Shown one piece after another: positions 24,271-42,253 of a stretch of DNA of 64,000 nt. The notes under the pieces are model-generated. The model saw nothing but the letters and a program-made list of their open reading frames with translations, made no database searches and was not told the DNA's origin. The DNA lies in NCBI GenBank assembly GCA_009760855.2, contig WPIO01000009.1:6273501-6337500 (forward strand). Reading direction: 5' to 3'. This DNA is from Cristatella mucedo (lineage: Eukaryota; Bryozoa; Phylactolaemata; Cristatellidae). The position numbers and the translations under genes were made by a program. The stretch's first letter is position 1. Each line of letters opens with the position of its first letter.

Positions 24271-24362
24271 AAGGAGAGAGAAAGCGAGAGAGGTAGAGAG
24301 AGACAGACAGAGATAGGAGACAAGAGGTAGAGAGAGACAGTGACAGAGAGATATAGAGATAA

Positions 24363-24419
<57 letters not shown>

Positions 24420-24581
24420 AGGGAGAGAGGGAGGGAGGGGGGGAGGGAGGGAGGGAGGGAGGGAGGGGGGAGGGGGGGAGGGAGGGAGGGAGGGAGGGAG
24501 GGAGGGAGGGAGGGAGGGAGGGAGGGAGGGAGGGAGGGAGGGAGGGAGGGAGGGAGGGAGGGAGGGAGGGAGGGAGGGAGG

Positions 24582-24644
<63 letters not shown>
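24271..24644. repeat. (GA)n/(GGGA)n purine tract, 374 bp
   Basis: GA-rich lead-in with GACA and GATA units, then about 180 bp of (GGGA)n, closed by a pure (GA)n run. The whole stretch is nearly all purine on the plus strand. Confidence 0.95.
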
Positions 24645-24647
<3 letters not shown>

Positions 24648-24983
24648 ATGGAAGCCCAGATGCTACAAATGTAAAGACTAATTAGCTGTGGTACCCTTGT
24701 CTGAGCATGCCCGAATTTTTTTGCGATGACATATCCCTGAAAGTGGGCAGACTTGACGATTACCTGATGTGATCATCCACATAAGAACCTAAGATATGAT
24801 GCCAAGACTCTGTACTGAGGCTACAGGAAAATGCAGTATGACCCAATTCCGAGCATAGAATTCTCAAGTGTCTCAACGATACTAGGCTTGCCAATAAATA
24901 CAGTCAGCCCCGACTTACGACAGTTCGATTTGCAAACATTCGGAGATACAAACTTGGCCACGGTCAGAAAAATCGAAAATCCT

Positions 24984-25150
24984 AGCTGATTAAACAGCCT
25001 CTTTTTGTATAGCGACAGAAGAGGCTTTACGGCTATCACCACCGCTTGCAGTGGCGATACAGAATCACCCACCTGCAGGAATCGAACCCACAACCTTGGG
25101 ACCGAGGTCGTGAAAGTAACCACCTTACCTAGTGTGCCATCACAGCTCAC
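24984..25150 (-). repeat. SINE-A copy (left arm)
   Basis: Nearly complete minus-strand copy: tail GCTGATTAAACAGCCTCTTT, centre CACCGCTTGCAGTGGCGATA, B-box GGAATCGAACCCACAA, head CTTACCTAGTGTGCCATCAC. Confidence 0.85.
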
Positions 25151-25504
25151 CAAATCAAAATTTATACAAGGAAACTTTCAAATCTGCACACTGTCAGTAG
25201 GTTTGACAATGCCACAGTCACGAGGGTTTAGCGTGGGAGAAAGTTGATGATCCTCCAGTAAGATCGTCCAACTCATCACCCTCCTCCCAATAGTACTCTA
25301 TGTACAGTACTACAGCTACCAGCTTCTGTGTGCCCAAAAATATTCCACATTATTGCATGTAAATATAATCTCTTTACTTGTTCTTATTTATTTCTTATTT
25401 GTTATGTGTTTGTATAAAAATTCAATTCGTTTACCTCTCTATGTCTTCGTGAGAACGTATCATTCATAGTAGAACGTATCATACATCATTCTCGACTTTC
25501 ATCG

Positions 25505-25674
25505 GTGAGCCGTGATGGCACACTAGGTAAGGCGGTTGCTTTCACGTCTTCGGTCCTGAGTTCGATTCCTGCGGTGGGCGATCCTTTATCGCCACTACAA
25601 GCGGGGTGATAGCCGCAAAGGCTCTTCTGTCGCTATACAAAAAGAGGCTGTTTAATCAGCTAGGATTTATTATT
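25505..25674 (+). repeat. SINE-A copy (right arm, best-preserved)
   Basis: tRNA-derived head with A-box TGGCACACTAGG (from about 25515) and B-box GAGTTCGATTCCTGC, followed by a body (GGGCGATCCTTTATCGCCAC) and a 3' end AAAAAGAGGCTGTTTAATCA. About 165 bp. The internal boxes imply RNA polymerase III transcription. I use it as the reference for the family. Confidence 0.85.
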
Positions 25675-26149
25675 TGTTTATTTACAAGAATTCGACTTAT
25701 GATAGGATTTCCGGTCCGTATCTATTTCGTAAGTCGGGGGGGGGGCAGACTGTACTAAATTAGTCTTGTGGGTCAATTTAAAGAAGTAGCTAACATCCAA
25801 GTGATTATGTCAGCAATTCAAATCGCTTAGCAACAAAATTGCCGTGAAAGAGACTTATTCGGCATAGACTGTAAAAAGACAGGATCTTGAGATTGATCTT
25901 AAAGCAGATCTTGAGGGGGTCTCCAAACTTTATAAAGGCTCACCTGATGACCGGTGGCCATAGACATACATCTACACTCGGAAATCTCTCATTAAAACAG
26001 GACCTCAACCACCACAGTGACATGACAGTGCCGGGCTAGGCAAGACTATAAGTGCTCAGGAGGACTCAGTGATCAATGGCATTAAAAGCCACCGGACCAA
26101 ACAAAGGGAATCTACCTAAGTCAGCATTCCCCAGGAGGTCATATAGTAC

Positions 26150-26900
26150 TCAGGGTCAAAAGTATTTACCTAGGCCAGCAATACGACCCTCTGCCAACTA
26201 GCCCATTATCTAGCTGATAAATAAAGTTGTCAGCCGAACAGTCATTAGAGTACGGATTGTTAATGCTTTGCAGCACGTTGACATAAACATTACTGTCCAT
26301 AATGACAAGAATGTGCTGCAGTCCACCAATACTGGCACACTTGGTGTTATCATAGAGTCGAAAGCTAGTTTCGTCTAACCAATAAACTGAATACCAATGT
26401 TTAGGCTTTATGCTGCTTACTCAGCCACGATGTTTTCTTGACAACTCGTTCGAAAGTTTTCTCTGCCTAAAGTCGCCGCCACACCGTTTTCAGCTAGTTT
26501 TTGGTTCTTATAGTGACTTCCAGTGACTGCACTAGCTGGGTAAGCTGGCCTTCCTGTAATCTAGCGCAGTCATCTCAGCTGAGTGCCTCCTCAGGGCTCA
26601 GTATCTTGTCCTGATAGCCTAGGCAGCAGCACTGGGCCATGGAGCACATCCTTGAGTATTGAGGCAGATTATACCTGACACAACCCTTGCCAACACTGCT
26701 TGGCCAGCAACCAACGAATGGAAACCTTGGCCCTATTGGGTCCCACGACCAAGCAGACGTATGTAGCTGGGTGCTTGGAGAGTGGTCGCCTGTCTTTTAT
26801 CGTGCTTGTCTCTAGGTCTGCATACAAGCGCACACTTGCACGAATACGATTTGCCATAGACTGCCCGAAAATCATCTGTGAACCCATAAAAAAGTTCTTA
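26150..26900 (-). mobile_element. Tc1/mariner-type transposase relic
   Basis: Minus strand: near 26,790-26,880 the helix-turn-helix end ANRIRASVRLYADLETSTIK followed by DRRPLSKHP (family ETGSTKDRPRSGRP). Near 26,360-26,385 WLDETSFRLYD (family WSDESxF, first catalytic Asp). Then DSNVYVNVLQSI, and YQLDNGL near 26,200-26,220 (family FQQDNAP, second catalytic Asp). Several stops and shifts interrupt it, and the third catalytic motif (SPDLNPIE) was not found. Terminal repeats not identified. Confidence 0.7.
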
Positions 26901-28194
26901 CACAGAAGAACCAGGTCTGGATAAAAAAGATCTTGCCACTAGTCGCCAAAACTGGGCTATTAATGCATGATGTTGCTTTCTAATGAAGCAGCCTCCTGCT
27001 TGCCGATGGGCAAGTTTGTGAGGTATGTGAATTCGTTCTAAGACTACCTATTTAAAGCTCACAAGCCTCATGGTGGGCCAAAGCAGGCTCCAAAGAAAGG
27101 TTATACTGGTCAGCCTGCCAGTTGAACCGAGCAAGCTGCATGACTAAAGCCTCCGACGTTGGAGGCAATAGGTGCAACAGGAGATCATTGGAAAAGACCG
27201 TTCTTTCTTGCTAGCACTATCACATCGCTCGTAGAGACCTGGCAGAACACGAATGTGGCTGACGGCTCTGACACGCGAACTAAGTATCCTCAGCAAGACC
27301 CACATAGCTGATGGCACTACACCTGGGCATCTTGGGCCTGAGAGCAAAGATCCGTCTGCATGCCAGGCATTTCTGGCAACCGAGCTCACCCACCAGCCAG
27401 ACAGCCAGCCCTACCCTGACCCTTGTGGAACTAGCCCACACAATGAGCTACCTAGGCCTCGAGACCCGATGGAGGCCTATGAAGCCACCATACTGATCAC
27501 CTGACCCCCCCCCCCACGATCCCATCGTTTGTTAGTTACTTACGAAGGGCGGGCAGGGAACCTCTGTGGACAGTGGTGGCCTTTCACTTGGTCTCGATTC
27601 GAGTGTGCAACAAACAGCCCACAGCCTGGCACCAACCAAAAGCGATTTGTACTTATCGTATGGCAGCGTTGGCTCAAGGCAAACCAACACTTAAAGCAAT
27701 CAGGCTTGCAGCAGGCGAGTGGAGAGCACAGTGGGAGACAACATAGGCCTGATGGCCGATGCACTACACCACATCAGGGGGGTCTCAGCTCGCACAGGCC
27801 GGGGATGTGCAGTGACATTGGTGCCGTCCTTTTGGCCACTTCTTTCAGCCACGGGAAGAGGGCTCGACTCACAACTAGCAGCACAGTGAACAAAAAGCCA
27901 GCATCAAGCATATCGGCCTCCGGGCCAGCCCTGCTTGCGTGTGTGCATGTGTACACACGTGTCTAAGACCCTGCACACGTGTAGGATAGCAACAGATGCG
28001 TAATCTCCTCAGTTTACTGCAATTCCTCCCCCAAGCTACGACAGACAGCAGAAAAGCAGTTTTGCTCTGACGTCCCATACAGTCACACAGTCCAGTCTGC
28101 AGCCTATTTGTAGATACTACACAAGCACGTTCATCTAAGATATCGCCATTCCCAGCCAGCATCTGGTGAAAGCCTTGTCAGGTCAGATTCACAA

Positions 28195-28758
28195 GAGTAC
28201 ATGCATCGCGGTTGCCACATCACACCAGTTCTAGCCGACCTGCACTGGCTACCAGCCAAGCAACGGATTGACTTCAAGGTTTTGTCGCTCACTTTTAGGT
28301 CACTTCATTCTTTGGCTCCAGCCTATCTCTCAGATCTACTCCCCCACCAGGCCAAGCATCGTACCATCCGCTTTTCGGAATCCAACAGTTTACCAATACC
28401 TCGTACAAATCTCAAATCCTTTGGAGACCGTGCATTTAGTTCGTATGCTCCCAAAGCCTGGAACTCACTCCCGACTTTAATCAGAACATCCCCTGACTTG
28501 ACCACATTTAAAAAGAACTTAAAAAACACACCTATTTAGGACAGCATTTAGTGGGTCCCTGTGATTCGTCCTTCACGTGCTTATGCGTGCTGACACTAAC
28601 CATACTTGCATGCTGACCCTGTGCATGTCACACCTAACCATGTTATTAATGCTGTTTATCAAGCATGATATTACTCACCATTCAATCGCATTTCCCTTTG
28701 CAGCAAATGTAAAGCGCCTAGAAAGAGATTAAGTTCTCTGAGGGTGCTTTATCAAGTG

Positions 28759-28800
<42 letters not shown>
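28195..28800 (+). mobile_element. LINE 3' end, 5'-truncated (CR1/L2-like)
   Basis: Encodes 112 uninterrupted codons of the ORF2 C-terminus: CHITPVLADLHWLPAKQRID, FKVLSLTFRSLHSLAPAYLS, DLLPHQAKHRT..., GDRAFSSYAPKAWNSLPTLI, TFKKNLKNTPI. This is the region after the reverse transcriptase in CR1/L2-type LINEs. It is followed by a 3' UTR, the tail GCCTAGAAAGAGATTAAGTT CTCTGAGGGTGC, and an (ATT)n run (28760-28799) typical of such elements. Its intact frame makes it one of the younger copies in the window. Confidence 0.85.
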
Positions 28801-29526
28801 ATGGCTGCCCATAGCCGGACAAGTGCCCACTAATATAACGTATGTGGCATGCCGAGAGAGCCCCTGCATATGTCGGCGTGTGCAAGCGCCCGTGTTGTCA
28901 ATGTTTTTGTAAGACAGCATGCAGTGACATATGGTGAGAAAATGCTTCACATGAGGTTAGCTACTCTATAGCCCATCATCTCAGCCACTTGGAATGGAAG
29001 ACGATTGCCCCATGCTTTAAATTCCTGTACTCATGCAGGTAGCTAAGCGCTTAAACCCTGAGAAGTTCAATTATCTGCCAACTAATTTCAGCCCTCCCTG
29101 TTATCGATAGGTAACTAAATTTAATAAAAATATGCAGAAAATTCAGTCCGACCATTAAATCATAGCATACTAGCACTGAAGATTAGGAAGGAATGTCGAA
29201 ACCAACCGAGGCTAGAGGCATATCACAATCCATCTATTTCGACAGCCAGGTATTGTAGGAAGTGCTTCAATAGCATGACATTCCTAGCAAGAAGACCTAC
29301 TGTCTCCCCATCAACGGTAGCAAAGCACTGATTAGGTGCGACCACCGACTGGCAGACAACGGTGAACAAACCAAGCTGTGCACACAATAAGGGTCAGTAG
29401 ATGGGTTTTGTCCACAGTGGGAGTCTCCGATCGAAATAAACTACAACCAGTGAAACTTGAACACAACGAGCGATTAAAGCTCTCGGTGCCTTTTCTTTTT
29501 AATCACATATGTGAAGCCAGTGTCAG

Positions 29527-31454
29527 CAGAGGCGTAGTGAGAGCATCCGGCGCCCGGGGACAAAGCTACAAATGGCGCCCCTTCTCCCTGTCACAATTGC
29601 TGCAATATAGCTCCACCAGATTAAAAACGAAAAAAATACACTGGCAGGCATATCGAGTCAAGAAAGTTTTATAAACTGTGGTACAGGTACAAGGTAACTA
29701 TCACAGCTTTAACTTGTGGGACTTTGTCTGACCTTCAACATGGCAAACTGGTCTATTATACATTGGAAGTCAATATTTTCCAGTGTTTCTTCTCTATACT
29801 TAACAGGGCCTAATCAGAGAGTCAATTTTGCCCCATTTATGCTCTCAGATAAGACAGGATTATCTTCAGCTTGCTAAAGGAACGCTCACAACTAGCGACT
29901 AATCAAGCGTGGTGAGAAGAACTTGCAAGGCAACTCTCAAATTAGGAAACACATCTTCTCCATCACTGACAATGAAAGACATGAGTTCCAGTGGTGCCTT
30001 TAGTGCCGAGTCATGACGCATGGCAAAAAGCATTTTACAGTCACATATTTCGTTGTACAGCTCTGTTCCATCAACGTCTGAAAAATAGAAGCCTCCAAGA
30101 TCTAGCACAGTGCTGGCAGAGTTTGGCCTGGTCAGGTGTCTCCAAACGCTCTCAACTTCCAACAAGAAACCAAATTTGGAATCTAGATCTGTAGGCCGGG
30201 AAAACCTAGCTGTAATTTCTTGTCGGAGATATAGTCTATGCTGTCCTTCATTATTCTTGAAATCTCTTCCTCTGCCGAGAGACCAACATCTTGAGAGTTC
30301 TCCAGGCAGCAGTGTCCTTCGGCAGATTCTTCGTTCAACTGCAACTCCCCACAATTCACGTCTCCTTTTGGCATGATTCTTGACACTGGTCTTCTCGAAG
30401 TCTTGACAACTCAATCTCAAGAGAGTGGGGTCACAAGAGGCATCTTTGAAGTTCATCTTTGGATCCTGCAGTCTTTTCTGGACACTGTCAATCTTTCTTA
30501 AGATGCTGTAACAAAATGGCAACAGAGCCAACAAGATACAGTTCAAAATACTATGTAGGAGACTGCCAGCTTCACTTCTTGTTTCAAGTGTTCCACTTGT
30601 GTCCACAGACAGTTGCTCCAAAAGACCTAACATGCTGGTCAGTCAGTCCCATCATTGATAGCTTACACAGCCCCCATTCTTGCATCTACCTAGTTGCAAT
30701 GTCATATTTGACAGTAATGGCGAAGACCTTCAGTTCTTTCCAACCTCAGATTTGGTCTTGAAAAGAATAAGTAGGTGCTCTCTATTGTTCCAAAAAGGCT
30801 ATGACTACGAAATCTTGACGTGCACCATAAACTCCTGCCAGGTTCAAGCTGTGGTTATCCCAGTTTACAAAAAATTGCCTTCTCATTTCTGAACAGCATG
30901 CTCTTTTGGACACCCGACATGTGGCCAGACATGACGGCTGTGTTGTTGGAGCACAGCCAGTTAAGCCCAGCTTGTGTGGTCTAATAGTGTCTTGGTGTTC
31001 AGCCACGGCACACTGACTCTTCCTTGACTTGGCTGCCTCGCAGGATGGGCTCGCTGTCTCATATGATGGTGCCTGTGGCAGGCAGGATGGGGCGAGCTGA
31101 TAGAAAAACAGTTGAAATGCAGACGGAGGGGTGAACGGCCGTGTGCTTGTTGTGCTGCGAGCGCCAGCCGAATACACGGTGGTTGAAGCGGTGTCTACGT
31201 GTCGTCGCGTGTAGCTAGATGCCACAGCTTCGAGCTACAGCTTGGATTAAGTCTGTAAACATGCTTAACTAGCTCAGCCAGCAATAACCAAGTCCATTGA
31301 AATAAGATCTTGCTTGAAATCAATATTGGTATTGTCATATGAAAAAGTTAAAAAAATATATGCACAATTCATTTTGCTTTTAGCGCCCCCTTGGCCTAGG
31401 CGCCGGGGGGGGGGGGACATCTGTCCCCCATGCCCATCCCTTTCTATGCCTTTG
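29527..31454 (-). mobile_element. hAT-superfamily DNA transposon, 1.93 kb, internally reduced
   Basis: Ends CAGAGGCGTAG (left) and CAAAGGCATAG (right, reversed), each followed by GGCGCC-containing subterminal sequence, and flanked by 8-bp duplications AGTGTCAG (29519-29526) and AGTGTCAA (31455-31462). The minus strand carries parts of a ZMYM1-like hAT transposase: NWDNHSLNLAGVYGARQDF (about 30,820-30,880), TRSEAGSLLHSIL and KRLQDPKMNFKDASCDP (30,430-30,600), EEEISRIMKDSIDYIS (about 30,220-30,270), DLDSKFGFL, FPNLRVALQVLL, and the C-terminal dimerisation motif VASCERSFSKLKIILSYLR just below 29,900. These lie in at least three frames and the N-terminal half is missing, so it is dead. Confidence 0.85.
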
Positions 31455-31609
31455 AGTGTCAAGTAATGTCCACGTACGGCTGGGGAGAAGAGCACTCCTA
31501 ACCAAGTCTAAATACAGGGCACATGACGTCAGTGTGCTACTCGTGCCAACGTCAGCCATAGAACGCGAGCCAGCAAAGGCGCGGCAGCCCTGGAGACTGA
31601 CAGCTGAAC

Positions 31610-31637
31610 GGGGGGGGGGGGGGGGGGGGGGGGGGGG
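31610..31637. repeat. 28-bp poly-G run
   Basis: Uninterrupted G on the plus strand, followed by GAGAGAGAG and another G run. Shorter homopolymers of the same kind are at 31,405-31,416, 27,506-27,515 (C) and 47,289-47,306 (G). Confidence 0.9.
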
Positions 31638-32376
31638 AGAGAGAGAGAGGGGGGCCTTCGAGCAACTAGCACCTTCCTCATAAAACTTTTAGCGGCACTA
31701 TCACTAAACCCAAACATCAACTCTCAAAACTCAAGTAACGCAATCAACTAGCGACAGCAATATTTAGATCAGATGTACAACACAATTTGCACCTTAATGA
31801 GCACTGGTGTGCATCTCCGGGTCCGGCCAACCCCCTCTCAACATTGTCACCCCCAGCCGGCGTTTCACTCGACAGTATAACTTGCATAGGGAATTCAATG
31901 GACAAGTAAAAAACTTAGGTGCTATTTACATGCCACAACGAGATCACCTGCGTGATGTCACTTTGAGTCACTAGACACTTCGGGATAACCGCCCTATCAT
32001 CCTAAACCGGATTCAGAAACGCTGATGTAGGGGGATTGAGTTAAGGGCGACCGCACATATCATATTGCCCTGAGACAAAATATCAAACCGTTGGACAGTG
32101 ATAGCGCTAGTTTCGAGCACTAAGGCGCTGCCGCTAAGTAACAAAGAACATACCGTCGAAAGACCGGCCACCCGGCAGTACTCCTTCGGACGGGTCGGAA
32201 CCCACCTATCACGTGACTCACAGGTCGCCGACACGTTCGGCCGTTCGAGAAGCAAGTAGAAATGCTGGTGGTGTGGCCTGTTTGATAAGCCTACAAAATT
32301 TCTTTAATAGAATTTCAAGTTTCATCACCATGCTCATGGTAGCGGTTGCTGCTTGGCCTACCGGAATTTCTTCAGA

Positions 32377-32386
32377 CCGCCATATT
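32377..32386 (+). promoter_or_regulatory. Possible YY1-type element near the CAPZB start
   Basis: CCGCCATATT, matching the YY1 core CCATNTT, about 80 bp before the CAPZB ATG in a TATA-less region. YY1 sites are often just downstream of the start site in housekeeping promoters. Based on the motif alone. Confidence 0.25.
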
Positions 32387-32463
32387 GTTACTGTAGCCGG
32401 TGGTCTGTCCCTATCAGTGTCTGGAGTGTTGGTACCTTCCCTTCGGATTCGCGTGCCGTCAAA

Positions 32464-39415
<6,952 letters not shown>

Positions 39416-40669
39416 ACTCCACCCTGAAGCATCCGTTGTTCCGTGGCCCTGCGCTGTGTGGGCAGTGACAGTGGACCACTAACAAGGATGACGCTGGCAA
39501 ACAATGCAGGCCTGCTGCTGGCAATGTGGTGGTGGAGGCCGTTGAATGTCTACAATAATCAGGAGTTGCTGTGCCAACAACATCAACTACCACTGAACGG
39601 CAGCTTGCTCACAAAACACGTTGGACCGGGCTCTTTTTTTTCAGGCATGGCAGCATCGTTTTTCTTTGTGAGCATATTAGGCTTTTACAGCTCGGCTGGC
39701 AGGATGCATACATCGGTATAATTACCTCATAGCTGGTCAACCGGTGCTCGGCCAACTCCTACCCCTGCGTGTCTGAAGCTTCCTTCATCCAGCTGTGTCT
39801 GCTGCTGCCTTGCAGTCTCTTATCGACCAGATTGCTACAGTGCAAAGCCAGATTGATGCCTGCTTGGTACTGCTTTCATCTAAGGAGCAAGATTAATATA
39901 TGTGCCTTGTGCACTGAGTGAGATAACCCTCTTTTTCGTAAGAGACTCTTTGCATGCTCGATAGCCTATGTAATATAAATTGTATTTCTCTGACAATATC
40001 CTTCTGTTGAGCCAAGCACTCAATATCTGGCCTACTACTCCTCTACTACTCCTCTATGATATAAGATCGATAGAAAGTGCTTACAAATAGGTGCAAGTAG
40101 GGTACCGAGAAGAAATCGGGGTTCTCTCACTAGAATGCCTGAGCCTGCATCTATTACACTTGTCTGCAATGATAACTTTTTTGTCAGTTGTCAATCTAAT
40201 AGGTTATTGAAGTAAATTTTGGAATGCTCTTTCAGAATTTGTAACTTTTTAATCCAGTACGTCGGGATTTTTAGCAGGTTATCATTTCACTCTACATACA
40301 TGGGTTTTTACAATATTTGATACATTTAATAACAGTACCATCTAGTTTATGTACGATTTAAACATAAGTTTTTCTTCACTTTGTCAGATGCTTTTAACCT
40401 ACCTCTTCCTCTACTTTCTGCTGTGCTCAGCAGCTAGGTTTCGGTGCATCCATCCAACGGTAATCGGCCATCAGACTAACATTCCAGGAGCCTTCTAAAC
40501 TCCACTTCACATAATTCTTGATGCAACCCCTCACCCTATTTCTCGATGAATGCTTCTAAATTAGATGGGAAACAGTCAAGGTGAGAGTTCAGAAAATGTA
40601 TCTTAGCACTTTGCTTATCATTTTGCTACCAAGGGCTTCAACGATTCGCAAGTAGTCAGCAGGCCTGCG

Positions 40670-40825
40670 CCTGGCACCTGGGTCTGAGCCCAGGTGCTTG
40701 CTCTTCGTGACCCGGGTCGTGGGGTTGAGTTCTGCAGTGGGGGATTCTTTATTGACAACTGCAAGTGGTAGTGATTGCCGTGAAGGCTTATCTACCGCTG
40801 TATAAATAAGGTTGTTTAATAGCTT
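40670..40825 (+). repeat. SINE-A copy, decayed
   Basis: GGTGCTTGCTCTTCGTGACC, GGGTTGAGTTCTGCAGTGGG, CTTTATTGACAACTGCAAGT and 3' end TAAGGTTGTTTAATAGCTT in family order. Confidence 0.7.
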
Positions 40826-40864
40826 TTCAGTAGCACATAGTACAGTTTTCCGATCGCCGAGACA

Positions 40865-41598
40865 GTTCTATACCACTGACTCGAATCCATTCCATGCCTG
40901 CAACCCACGCATTTTTTTTATGAAACTGTCGAACAATTCTCTGGTCTGTTGACCAACAAAAAAGCCAGCTTTTAAATTTGCCTTGCTTATTTGAGGAAGC
41001 ATTTCTTGTAAATATCTATAGGTATTGCCATCTAGGTTCAGAGCCTTAGCATAGTTATTCATTAGTCCAAGCTTTATGTGCAAGGGAGGAAGTGGTATGT
41101 TCTCGCTGTCGACGAGAGGAGGCTCTCGAACGTTGTCACTCAGGCACAAAATGTGTTACAGGCACTGGCCAGTCATTCTCTTGGGAATAAAGAGCGTAGG
41201 CACGACGATTCCACAGACAAAAGTACGGATATCTTGTGTAGCCATCTCTCAAGTACGAGCAAAAGAGCAATGACCTTTAAATCGCTGCAAATCTGCCACT
41301 GGTGCTAATCGTATTTGGTTTCATCATTTCATCGAGAAGTATTTTCATGTTTCCGTAAGTCTCATCGATACAGAATGTGCAACTGGCAAAGAGTAAAGTT
41401 CATTTGTACTGTCAAGTAAAACTCCCTTTTTAACTGCGGTTCGATGAACCAATTGAAGACTCCACACTCAGATGGATCGTAGCACTTTTTCATTTGGTTA
41501 ACTAGACCTTCGACGTTGCTGCAATAGTTTAATGAATCCTTCGTCGAAAGTACGGAAGAAACTCTTTCACAATGTCTATACCACGAAAATGTAGTACC
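40865..41598 (-). mobile_element. Relic of an uncharacterised multicopy protein family
   Basis: Minus strand: QMKKCYDPSECGVFNWFI near 41,440-41,500, ICSDLKVIALLLVLERW near 41,250-41,300, then SENIPLPPLHIKLGLMNNYA and LPQISKANLKAGFFVGQQTR (40,930-41,110). I recall the signature ...CGDLKVVALLLGLQxGYTKYPCFLC...LLPPLHIKLGLMK...KEGVFVGPQIR from many near-identical uncharacterised predicted proteins in invertebrate genomes, apparently mobile-element derived, but I cannot assign an element class. This copy is broken in several places and is treated as a fossil. It abuts a LINE fragment at 41,600. Confidence 0.5.
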
Positions 41599-41599
41599 C

Positions 41600-42090
41600 A
41601 TACGAACTAAAGGCACGGTCTCCAAAGGATTTGAGGTTCTTACGAGGTATAAGTAAACGATTAGATTCCGAAAAGCGAATAGTACGATGCATAGCCTGGT
41701 AGATAAGCCTAATCAGCTGTGACCTATTATTGGAGTACAACTCAGGCTTGTACCTATGCTAGGCTGGAGCCAACGAATTAAGGGATATTAAAATAAATAT
41801 AAAACAAACTTGAAGTCGGTGCGTTGCTTAACTGGGAGCCAGTGCAGGCAGGTGAGAAGTGGTGTGATGTGGTAACTGCGACGACGCTCATGACTGGAAA
41901 AGCCTAGCTGCAGAGTTTTGCACAAGCTGTAAACGCCTGATTGCTGCGGCTGGTATACCAGCAAGCAGTGAGTTACAGAAGTCGAGACGGGATGTCACAA
42001 ATGCGTGGACCAACTTAGATGTAGTATCACTTGTGGGTCCATGAAGGTAGGGGAGCCCTGGAGCTCTAGGCTGCCTAGTCCTTGACATAT
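41600..42090 (-). mobile_element. LINE fragment (ORF2 C-terminal region)
   Basis: Minus strand: TSKLVHAFVTSRLDFCNSLL, AGIPAAAIRRLQLVQNSAAR (41,890-42,050), then HITPLLTCLHWLPVKQR and, by 41,620, NPLETVPLVRMGT. Same family as 28,195-28,800. The 3' end is cut by the relic at 40,865-41,598. Confidence 0.72.
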
Positions 42091-42112
42091 ATTAATATAT
42101 ATCAAGGACTAG
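42075..42112. repeat. Near-perfect 38-bp palindrome
   Basis: CTAGTCCTTGACATATAT ... ATATATATCAAGGACTAG with one mismatch, immediately followed by the hairpin at 42,112-42,253. Confidence 0.8.
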
Positions 42113-42139
42113 ATTAAACTCGTAAGCCGAGATACAATG

Positions 42140-42226
<87 letters not shown>

Positions 42227-42253
42227 ATAGTATCTCGGCTTAGGAGTTTAATT
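42112..42253. repeat. (TA)n(TG)n microsatellite enclosed by 24-bp inverted arms
   Basis: Left arm GATTAAACTCGTAAGCCGAG ATAC (42112-42135) and right arm GTATCTCGGCTTAGGAGTTTAATT (42230-42253) are inverted copies with one or two mismatches. Between them lie (TA)n (42141-42170) and (TG)n (42171-42222). The arms are probably ends of a tiny foldback element whose core expanded. Confidence 0.8.

Larger units (their letters stand above)
24901..25752. mobile_element. 852-bp inverted-repeat element (mariner/pogo-like MITE) carrying two mirror-image SINE-A copies
   Basis: Left end CAGTCAGCCCCGACTTACGA; right end reads, reversed, CAGTCTGCCCC(C)n GACTTACGA. Both ends are flanked by TA (24899-24900 and 25753-25754), the Tc1/mariner/pogo target duplication. 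Inside, SINE-A copies at 24984-25150 (minus) and 25505-25674 (plus) sit about 80 bp from each end, so each arm of the inverted repeat is about 250 bp. The roughly 350-bp centre has no recognisable transposase. Likely non-autonomous. Confidence 0.72.
21213..32463. other. Upstream/intergenic interval between aPKC and CAPZB, repeat-filled
   Basis: No host exon was recognised. It must contain or precede the first aPKC exon (N-terminal PB1 strand), which is too short to find by eye. Known contents are the LINE, hAT, Tc1-type, inverted-repeat and microsatellite features listed separately. The stretches 21,600-22,700, 23,000-23,880, 26,930-28,000 and 31,700-32,300 show nothing I can name. Confidence 0.5.

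Noticed and set aside
25505-25580. tRNA gene
   Set aside because: A- and B-boxes are good, but no cloverleaf folds and the sequence is the head of a repeated SINE family.
31456-31683. Gly-rich and Pro-rich frames around 31,600
   Set aside because: Created by the 28-bp poly-G run.
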